DNA of 32,964 nucleotides from Roseiarcus fermentans (lineage in GTDB: Bacteria > Pseudomonadota > Alphaproteobacteria > Rhizobiales > Beijerinckiaceae), in assembly GCF_003315135.1 (NCBI RefSeq), contig NZ_QNRK01000055.1:1-32964 (forward strand), read 5' to 3'. Under the pieces are notes generated by a model. It ran no database searches. It worked only from the letters and a program-made list of their open reading frames with translations, and had not been told where the DNA came from. Shown here piece by piece: positions 27,168-32,964 of this stretch (its first letter is position 1; each line of letters opens with the position of its first letter). The position numbers and the translations under genes were made by a program.

Positions 27168-28010
27168 ATGGCGGAATTCGAAGGCGACGTCAGAGGCAAG
27201 ACGATCCTCATCACCGGCTCGACCGACGGCGTCGGCCGCTGGGTCGCCGAGCGCTGCGGAGCGGGAGGGGCGCGCGTGCTGGTTCACGGGCGCGATCGAA
27301 GCCGCGGCGAGGCGGTGGTCGAGACGATCGTCCGGGGGGGCGGCGAGGCGCGTTTCTTTGCCGCCGACCTCGCCTCGCTCGCCGACGTCCGCGCGCTCGC
27401 CGAGGCGGTGCAGAAGGAGACGGACGGCCTCGACGTCCTGGTCAACAACGCCGGGATCGGCGCGGCCGGCAACAGGCGCGAGACGAGCGCCGACGGCTTC
27501 GAGCTGCGCTTCGCGGTCAATTACCTCGCCGGCTTCCTGCTCACGCGACTGCTTTTGCCGCAACTCGAGCAGCGCGCGCCCTCGCGCGTCGTCAATGTCG
27601 CCTCCGCCGGACAGCAGGCGATCGACTTTTCCGACGTCATGCTGACCCGCGGCTACAGCGGCATGCGCGCCTACTGCCAGTCGAAGCTCGCGCAGATCCT
27701 GTTCACGATCGACCTCGCCGAGGAACTGCGGGACCGGGGCGTGACGGTCAATGCGCTGCATCCGGCGACCTACATGGACACGACCATGGTGCGTCAGAGC
27801 GGCGTGAGCCCGATGAGTACGGTCGAGGAAGGCGGCGAGGCGATTCTCCGGCTGGTCGCTTCGCCGGCCGTCGCGGGCGTGAGCGGCCGCTATTTCAGCG
27901 GCCTGCGCGAGGCGCGCGCCGATCGGCAGGCGTATGACGCGGCGGCGCGACAGCGGCTGCGGGCGCTGAGCTTCGAACTCGCCGGCATGGCCGATCCGGC
28001 CGGGCGCTAG
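27168..28010 (+). CDS. Short-chain dehydrogenase/reductase (retinol dehydrogenase-like)
   Basis: A 280-residue classical SDR. The cofactor loop is GSTDGVG (17-23), with NNAG at 93-96, N118, S146 in VASAG and YCQSK with Y169 and K173. HPATYMDTTMV follows the catalytic helix. The pattern FAVNYLAGFLLTRLLLP is typical of the retinol-dehydrogenase/oxidoreductase subgroup. It uses NAD(P)H; the substrate is unknown. AGGAGG precedes the ATG at 27168. It is likely cotranscribed with the SDR gene upstream. Confidence 0.9.
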   Translation: MAEFEGDVRGKTILITGSTDGVGRWVAERCGAGGARVLVHGRDRSRGEAVVETIVRGGGEARFFAADLASLADVRALAEAVQKETDGLDVLVNNAGIGAAGNRRETSADGFELRFAVNYLAGFLLTRLLLPQLEQRAPSRVVNVASAGQQAIDFSDVMLTRGYSGMRAYCQSKLAQILFTIDLAEELRDRGVTVNALHPATYMDTTMVRQSGVSPMSTVEEGGEAILRLVASPAVAGVSGRYFSGLREARADRQAYDAAARQRLRALSFELAGMADPAGR

Positions 28011-28019
28011 CAAAGCCCC

Positions 28020-29342
28020 TCAGCGCCCGCGCCACCTCACCCGCCAGATCGCGCCGCCCTCGTCGTCGGTCACCAGCAGCGCCCCGTCGCGGGTCGCCGC
28101 CACCCCGACCGGCCGGCCCCAGACGCCCGAATCGCTGGCGACGAAGCCCGTGAGAAAATCCTCGTACTCCCCGGTCGGCCGCCCGTCCTTCATGATCAGC
28201 CGCACGACCTTGTAGCCCGTCCGCCTGGCGCGGTTCCAGGAGCCGTGCAGCGCCACGAACGCGTCGCCCCGGTAGTCGGCGGGAAACTGGCCCCCCGGAT
28301 AGAAGGCGATCCCGAGCGGAGCGGAATGCGGCTGCAGCAGCACGTCGGGCATGGCGATGCGGCCCGCGAGATCCGGACGCGCGCCCGCGTGGCTCGGGTC
28401 CTCGTGGGCCCCGATGTAGAACCATGGCCAGCCGTAGAAGGCGCCGTCTTCGACGCGGGTCGCAAAGTCCGGCGGCAGGTTGTCGCCGAGCCCGTCGCGT
28501 TCGTTGACGACGCACCAGACGGCGCCGCCGTCCGGCTGGACCGCAAGGCCCGAGCAGTTGCGCAGGCCCGTCGCATAGACCCGCCTGCCCTTCCCGTCCG
28601 GATCGAACGCGAGCACGTCGGCGCGGTCGCGATCCTCGCCGAAGGACGCGCCCAATGGCGCCGCCGCGACCTCGGCCGCGGACGGACGCGCGGCCCCCTC
28701 GGCGTCGTTGGTCGCCGAACCGACCGACACGAACAGCGTCCGGCCGTCCGCGGAGAAGGCGAGGTCCCGGGTCCAGTGGAAGCCGCCGCGCGGCAGGTCG
28801 CGGACCACCGCCTCGGCGGGTCCCGACGCCGCGAGGTCGCCGCTTCGATAGGCAAACCGCACGACCGACCGTTCCGTCGCCACATAGACCCAGCGCGGAT
28901 CCGGGCCGGGAGGCGCGAAAGCGACGCCGAAAACCAGCGGCAGGCCCGCGGCGAAGACGTGCGGCGCGGCGGGCGCGGGAGTCGTTCCGTCGACGCGGAG
29001 GACGAGCACGCGCCCCGTGCCGCTTTCGGCGACGAACACATCGCCGTTCGGCGCCGTGCGGACGACGCGCGGCGCCGACAGGCCCGACGCCAGAAGGTCG
29101 ACCGCGAAGCCCAGCGGCGCCTTCGGCGTCGTGGCCGGGGAGCGCGCGACGCGGGCGGGCGGGTTGGCGGCGGAGGCGGTCGCGTCGGGCGGGGGAAGAT
29201 CGGCGGGCGTGATCAGGCGGCGGACGCCGGGCGCGTCCGAGCGCCAGTCGCCGAACGCCGCCGACCCGGTCCGCACCGGCTCCTGGGCCGTCGCGGCGGC
29301 CGCCGCCGCAACGGTGAGCGCCATCGTCGCCAGCATGCGCAT
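28020..29342 (-). CDS. PQQ-dependent sugar dehydrogenase (sorbosone/soluble glucose dehydrogenase family)
   Basis: A 440-residue exported beta-propeller. A signal peptide (about 1-19, ending ATAQ) is followed by a proline-rich stretch (about 45-75) and then the propeller, with FVAESGTGRVLVLR, DLAFSADGRTLFVSVGS, YATGLRNCSGLAVQPDG, and the conserved PLGIAFYPGGQFP and VALHGSWNRARRTGYKV. Such quinoproteins oxidise sugars, or sorbosone, in the periplasm, passing electrons to the respiratory chain. Whether it is catalytically active depends on PQQ supply; no PQQ synthesis genes are here. AAGGAGGGG precedes the ATG. It is convergent with the SDR gene. Confidence 0.85.
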   Translation of the reverse strand: MRMLATMALTVAAAAAATAQEPVRTGSAAFGDWRSDAPGVRRLITPADLPPPDATASAANPPARVARSPATTPKAPLGFAVDLLASGLSAPRVVRTAPNGDVFVAESGTGRVLVLRVDGTTPAPAAPHVFAAGLPLVFGVAFAPPGPDPRWVYVATERSVVRFAYRSGDLAASGPAEAVVRDLPRGGFHWTRDLAFSADGRTLFVSVGSATNDAEGAARPSAAEVAAAPLGASFGEDRDRADVLAFDPDGKGRRVYATGLRNCSGLAVQPDGGAVWCVVNERDGLGDNLPPDFATRVEDGAFYGWPWFYIGAHEDPSHAGARPDLAGRIAMPDVLLQPHSAPLGIAFYPGGQFPADYRGDAFVALHGSWNRARRTGYKVVRLIMKDGRPTGEYEDFLTGFVASDSGVWGRPVGVAATRDGALLVTDDEGGAIWRVRWRGR

Positions 29343-29390
29343 CGAGGTCCCCTCCTTTCGGCGCGTCCGGCTCCGTCCTGGCCGGCCCTC

Positions 29391-30401
29391 TCAGAGCCGT
29401 CCCGCGCCTGCCTGCCCGGTCGGCGAACCCATGGCGGCCGAGGTCCCGTCGCGCTCCAGCGCAACGGTCACGTCGTTGAGCCGGCCGTGCAGCTGCTCAG
29501 CGTCGGCGCGGTAAAGATACGGCGAAAGGCTGTCCTTGACGAGATAGGCGAGCGGCTTGCCGTCGCGGTCGTAGTCGGCGCCGTAGACCAGGAAGGCGTG
29601 ATCGACCGTGCCGACCACCACCGCTTCGCTCCGCTTCAGGGACGCGTGGATGAGATCGATCAGGGTCTCGCGCTTCACATAGCGCACGCGGGTCTCCGGT
29701 CGCGCCTCGGGATCGTGCGACGGCCCCCACCCCTCGACCCCGTCCTGCGCGAGGTCGTATTCCGTCCAGCCTTCGCCGCCGAGCGCGGCGCGCGCCAGAG
29801 CGTCCGGGCTGACGGGTTTTCCCTCCAGATGGGTCGTGCCCGGCTTGACGCCGAGCGCCGATCTCAAGGCGTCGTCGAGCAGGCTTTCCCTCTCCTCCGG
29901 CGCGGTCGTCACCGCGAACGCCTGTTTCAGCGATGCGAACACCGGGTCGTCGTTCACGATCTCGTGGAAGTCGCCCCGATCGAGAAGCCCATTGCGGCGG
30001 ATGAGTTCGACCGCCTCCACCGCGAGTCCGCCGTCGCTGAACTCTCCCGCCTCGCCGCGCGCGAGGCGACGGAAGCGATCGGCGAGCGAATCGAGTTGCA
30101 GCGCCGCGCGGGAGAACTCGACATGCGCGCCGGGATGGCGGGTCATGTAGTTGGTCTCCAGCATGCTCAGCGTCGCAAACACCCAGCACAGGCCCGTGTC
30201 GCCCTGATCCTGCGGCGCCGTGATCGGAAGGACGTAGCGTTCGGCCGCCGACGGCGGCGGCCCCGCGACGGGGAGCAGCGCGTTGACAGTCATCCACGCG
30301 GCCGCGCCGCACGCCAACGCGGCGGAAAGGCGAGTCACCGTCACGGCGTTCCGCCGGGCGTCTCCGGCTGCGGCGCGCGCGAAAGCGTTCAGGGACGACA
30401 T
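29391..30401 (-). CDS. Membrane-anchored or exported papain-like (C1 family) cysteine protease
   Basis: A 336-residue protein with an N-terminal hydrophobic stretch (about 24-48). The papain-type active-site region is QDQGDTGLCWVFATLSMLE, with Q66 and C72. The histidine is H268 in VDHAFLVYGADYD. The third catalytic residue, normally Asn, is in YLVKDS and is Asp (D290). The pattern QxQGxxGxCWxFA followed by DHAxxxxG is that of C1B (bleomycin hydrolase/PepC)-like peptidases, though this protein is shorter. Function is unknown; the membrane anchor suggests the periplasm. GGAGG lies about 10 bases before the ATG; the frame extends 21 codons further upstream, less likely to be translated. Confidence 0.75.
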   Translation of the reverse strand: MSSLNAFARAAAGDARRNAVTVTRLSAALACGAAAWMTVNALLPVAGPPPSAAERYVLPITAPQDQGDTGLCWVFATLSMLETNYMTRHPGAHVEFSRAALQLDSLADRFRRLARGEAGEFSDGGLAVEAVELIRRNGLLDRGDFHEIVNDDPVFASLKQAFAVTTAPEERESLLDDALRSALGVKPGTTHLEGKPVSPDALARAALGGEGWTEYDLAQDGVEGWGPSHDPEARPETRVRYVKRETLIDLIHASLKRSEAVVVGTVDHAFLVYGADYDRDGKPLAYLVKDSLSPYLYRADAEQLHGRLNDVTVALERDGTSAAMGSPTGQAGAGRL

Positions 30402-30566
30402 CCGATCGCAGTCCTCCGGGAAGCGACCCGGCGACGCGCCGGGCCCCGCGCTCCGGCCGGACAACCGAAACGGTTTGGCCGAAGCGTCCGCGACAGAACA
30501 GTGTCGGCGTGTTGCGAAGAGGGCGGCCCGATGACGCGACCATGGCCGGCGTCGGGAAAAGTCGGG

Positions 30567-31148
30567 TCAGCGGCGCGGTTCGCGCCCCATCGCGTAGAAT
30601 TCGTCGTTGGGGCGGATCGAAAGCGCGTTGGCGAGCCGGTTCGACATGGCGAACATCGCCGCGATGGCGACGATGTCCCAGGCCTCGTCGTCGCCGAGCC
30701 CATGCGCCTTCAGCGTCGCATAGTCGGACTCGTCGATGGCGTGCGAGCTCTCGGCCACCTTGACGGCGAAATCGAGCATCGCGCGCTCGCGCGGGGTGAG
30801 GTCGGCCTTCAGCGGGTTGATCGCGACCTGGTCGGCGATCAGCGGATTCTTCGCCCGGATGCGCAGGATCGCGCCGTGGGCCACGACGCAATACTGACAG
30901 CGGTTGAGCGCGGATGTCGCGACCACGATCATCTCGCGCTCGGCCTTGGTCAGGCCGCCGGGCTTCTCCATCAGCGCGTCATGGTAGGCGAAGAAGGCGC
31001 GAAACTCGTCGGGCCTGCGCGCGAGCGCCAGGAAGACGTTGGGCACGAAGCCGGATTTCTCCTGCACGGCGGCGATCCGCGCGGCGATGTCGGCGGGCAG
31101 GTCCTCGAGCTTCGGCGGTTCGAATCGGCTGATCTGCGCGTCGCTCAT
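30567..31148 (-). CDS. Carboxymuconolactone decarboxylase/AhpD-like peroxidase-related protein
   Basis: A 193-residue protein of the AhpD-like (CMD) superfamily. The redox motif is NRCQYCVVAHGA with C84, C87 and H91, followed by AINPLKADLTPRERAMLDFAVKVAES and a final helix WDIVAIAAMFAMSNRLANAL. The family includes alkylhydroperoxidases and carboxymuconolactone decarboxylases; a CxxC with a downstream histidine favours the peroxidase-type role. The ATG at 31148 starts the family N-terminus; 12 further open codons upstream are not supported by a ribosome binding site. Confidence 0.88.
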   Translation of the reverse strand: MSDAQISRFEPPKLEDLPADIAARIAAVQEKSGFVPNVFLALARRPDEFRAFFAYHDALMEKPGGLTKAEREMIVVATSALNRCQYCVVAHGAILRIRAKNPLIADQVAINPLKADLTPRERAMLDFAVKVAESSHAIDESDYATLKAHGLGDDEAWDIVAIAAMFAMSNRLANALSIRPNDEFYAMGREPRR

Positions 31149-31213
31149 GGCCTGCCTTCGCTTTGGGGCTCGCCATGCTACCATTGCGCGGCAGGACGGG
31201 AAATCCGCGCCTG

Positions 31214-31426
31214 TAGGGCGGGCTCGCCGAGCCCGCTGGCGCGGTCAGCGACCGCGCCCTACAGGGGCCCGCCGGCGCGGTCAGTAGGGCGGGCTCGCTG
31301 AGCCCGCCGGCGCGGTCAGCGACCGCGCCCTACAGGAGCCGGCCGGCGCGGTCAGTAGGGCGGGCTCGCTGAGCCCGCCGGCGCGGTCAGCGACCGCGCC
31401 CTACAGGGGCCCGCGGGCGCGGTCGA
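31214..31426. repeat. Three tandem 71-bp repeats with paired hairpins
   Basis: Copies begin at 31214, 31285 and 31356, a period of exactly 71 bases, nearly identical. Each holds two perfect 8-bp hairpins with 3-nt loops (GCGGGCTC-GCT-GAGCCCGC and GCGCGGTC-AGC-GACCGCGC). Both are enclosed by an outer stem TAGGGCG/CGCCCTA, so each unit can fold as a cloverleaf or cruciform. The array fills most of the gap between the CMD-family gene and the divergent LLM-class gene. Confidence 0.85.
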
Positions 31427-31464
31427 TGGCGGCCGCGCCCTGCAAATCGAGACGAGGTTCTTTC

Positions 31465-32535
31465 ATGGAATTCGGCGTCTACACCTTCGTCGAGACCCGG
31501 CTCGATCCCGCCACCGGCGAGCCGGTCGATCTCGACAAGACCTTCGCCGAATGTCTCGAGCAGATCGAACTCGCCGACCGCGTCGGCCTCGACGTGTTCG
31601 GCCTCGGCGAGCACCATCGCCCCGATTACGCGATCTCGGCCCCGGCGGTGACGCTCGCCGCCGGGGCGGCGCGCACCAGGCGCATCCGGCTCACAAGCGC
31701 GGTCACGGTGCTGTCGTCCGACGACCCCGTTCGGGTCTACCAGCAGTTCGCCACGCTCGACTGCCTTTCCGGCGGGCGGGCGGAGATCATGGCCGGGCGC
31801 GGCGCGTTCATCGAATCCTTCCCGCTGTTCGGCTACGATCTCGACGATTACGACACGCTGTTTTCGGAAAACCTCGAACTCTTGCTCGCGATCCGCGAGG
31901 ATGCACGGCCCGACTGGCGCGGCGGCCGGCGGCCGCCGCTCGGCGGCGGGGGCGTCTATCCGCGCGCGCTGCAGACCCCGCTGCCGGTCTGGATCGCCTC
32001 GGGCGGCACGCCGCAGTCCGTGGCGCGCGCGGGCGCGCTCGGCCTGCCGCTCGCCATCGCCATCATCGGCGGCGAGCCCGCGCGCTTCGCCCCCCTCGCC
32101 GCGCTCTATCGCGAGGCGGGCCGGCGCGCCGGCGTCGCGGAGGGCGCGCTGAAGCTCGGGATCAACGGCCACGGTTTCGTCGCCGACACCGCCGAAGCCG
32201 CCGCCGACGCCTATTTCGGCCCTTATGCCGAGGTGATGCGCCGCCTCGGCCGCGAGCGCGGCTGGCCGCCGCTGACCCGCGAGCAGTTCGACGCCGGCCG
32301 GTCCCCCCGCGGCCATCTCATGATCGGCTCGCCCGACGACGTGGCGGCGAAAATCCTGGCGCAGCGCGAGGTGTTCGGCCACGACCGCTATCTCATGCAG
32401 ATGAAGGTCGGCCAGCAGCCGCAGGCGGCGATCCTGCGCTCGATCGAGCTGTTCGGCACGGTGGTCGCGCCGAAGGTGCGGGCGGAGATCGCGCGGCGAC
32501 GGGCCCCTTCTCCGCAGCCGCAGGCGGGTTTCTGA
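31465..32535 (+). CDS. LLM-class flavin-dependent oxidoreductase
   Basis: A 356-residue (beta/alpha)8-barrel of the bacterial luciferase-like family. [13 protein letters not shown] is followed by [20 protein letters not shown], then [39 protein letters not shown] with the flavin-binding SxDP, and a C-terminal [13 protein letters not shown]. Members use reduced FMN or F420 for monooxygenation; the absence of a companion flavin reductase here leaves the partner open. The ATG at 31465 has GAGG eight bases upstream. It lies immediately downstream of the 71-bp repeat array. Confidence 0.88.
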   Translation: MEFGVYTFVETRLDPATGEPVDLDKTFAECLEQIELADRVGLDVFGLGEHHRPDYAISAPAVTLAAGAARTRRIRLTSAVTVLSSDDPVRVYQQFATLDCLSGGRAEIMAGRGAFIESFPLFGYDLDDYDTLFSENLELLLAIREDARPDWRGGRRPPLGGGGVYPRALQTPLPVWIASGGTPQSVARAGALGLPLAIAIIGGEPARFAPLAALYREAGRRAGVAEGALKLGINGHGFVADTAEAAADAYFGPYAEVMRRLGRERGWPPLTREQFDAGRSPRGHLMIGSPDDVAAKILAQREVFGHDRYLMQMKVGQQPQAAILRSIELFGTVVAPKVRAEIARRRAPSPQPQAGF

Positions 32536-32615
32536 CGCGCTCCGACCTGGCCAGCCCGGTACACACAGGGGTTGCCGCCCCGCGAAAGCGGAGGCTCCCC
32601 GACGGCGGCTTGTCC

Positions 32616-32780
32616 GTAACTCCCAAGCCGGCAGCGAACAGCGCCGTCATCGCGAGCGAAGCGAAGCGATCCAGGGCCGCTGGGCCGCTGTCGCGCCCTC
32701 TGATCGTCCCGCCGCCCTTCGTTGCGAGCAGAAGACGGAGCGATTCTTTCCGCAGGAAGCAAGCGGCGGCATGGATTGCT
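32616..32780 (+). mobile_element. MITE copy D, 3'-truncated
   Basis: It begins with the same GTAACTCCCAAGCCGGCAGC as the full copies and follows them for 165 bases. It stops abruptly at GGATTGCT (32773-32780), where the full copies continue for 40 more bases. The right inverted repeat and target duplication are therefore missing. Confidence 0.85.
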
Positions 32781-32964
32781 CTTATGTCCTTCGTCAAGAG
32801 GTCGGACACGCGATCTCGTCTCCGCTCCTTGTTGGGAGGAAGGATGGCCTCGGATGATTGCGCAGGGGTGGGGGCGAAGCCTGTTGGACGTCGGTGATCA
32901 AACTCTAATACGCGGGTTTGTTCCGCATGTCCGAGTTGCGTCCGGGGCTGCTCCGCGTCTTCGT
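32781..32964. other. Unassigned sequence to the right window edge
   Basis: No convincing gene is visible. On the minus strand a short frame starts GTG TCC GAC (MSDLLTKDIR) at 32809 and runs into the truncated MITE, so it is chimeric. On the plus strand an ATG at 32927 opens a frame (MSELRPGLLRVF) that reaches the window edge without a ribosome binding site. The sharp junction at 32780 suggests that another mobile or recombined segment begins here. Confidence 0.4.

Noticed and set aside
28245-31301. A 1018-codon open frame on the plus strand
   Set aside because: It runs antisense through three convincing minus-strand genes and their intergenic regions; the composition is typical of high-GC shadow frames.
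31214-31426. CRISPR array
   Set aside because: The units are contiguous with no unique spacers; they are tandem repeats with internal hairpins.

Overview
The window is GC-rich chromosomal DNA of an alphaproteobacterium, most likely from the Hyphomicrobiales (Rhizobiales) order. This rests on overall base and codon composition and on family-level resemblance of the proteins; no rRNA or tRNA is present to confirm it. Nearly all genes are single transcription units or pairs on alternating strands, typical of an accessory or housekeeping-mixed region rather than one large operon.

Layout, left to right. The left edge cuts an ISAs1-type insertion sequence (1-179), followed by a terminator-like hairpin and metY (O-acetylhomoserine sulfhydrylase, minus strand). 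Next come a small coiled-coil membrane protein, a DUF1003 membrane protein with an M23 peptidase, a secreted alpha/beta hydrolase, an MFS transporter and a second exported hydrolase. From about 7.7 to 12.8 kb four minus-strand genes run in the same direction: a BON-LysM protein, a VOC protein, a TPR-CHAT caspase-like protease and an unrecognised beta-rich protein starting 10 bases after it. The protease and its partner are the best candidate here for an undescribed protease-effector module. The cbpA/cbpM chaperone pair, a coiled-coil protein, a small secreted protein, a VOC protein, a DUF2235 hydrolase and a SHOCT protein follow.

From 17.9 kb a 205-bp mobile repeat appears, with three full copies and one truncated copy. 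All full copies have the same ends (GTAACTCCCAA inverted repeats), and each is flanked by its own perfect 8-bp target duplication. That makes it a non-autonomous transposon (MITE) with ends like those of the IS66 family. One copy supplies the stop codon of a frameshifted gene. One lies just upstream of the SHOCT gene. One sits between the promoter/operator and the ribosome binding site of a brnT-brnA toxin-antitoxin operon.

The rest holds a fused hydantoinase/5-oxoprolinase, an aldo/keto reductase, a DUF427 protein, an XRE regulator divergent from two short-chain dehydrogenases with a clear palindromic operator between them, a PQQ-type sugar dehydrogenase, a papain-like protease, an AhpD-like protein, three tandem 71-bp repeats that can fold as cloverleaves, and a flavin-dependent (LLM class) oxidoreductase. 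The right end holds the truncated MITE and unassigned sequence.
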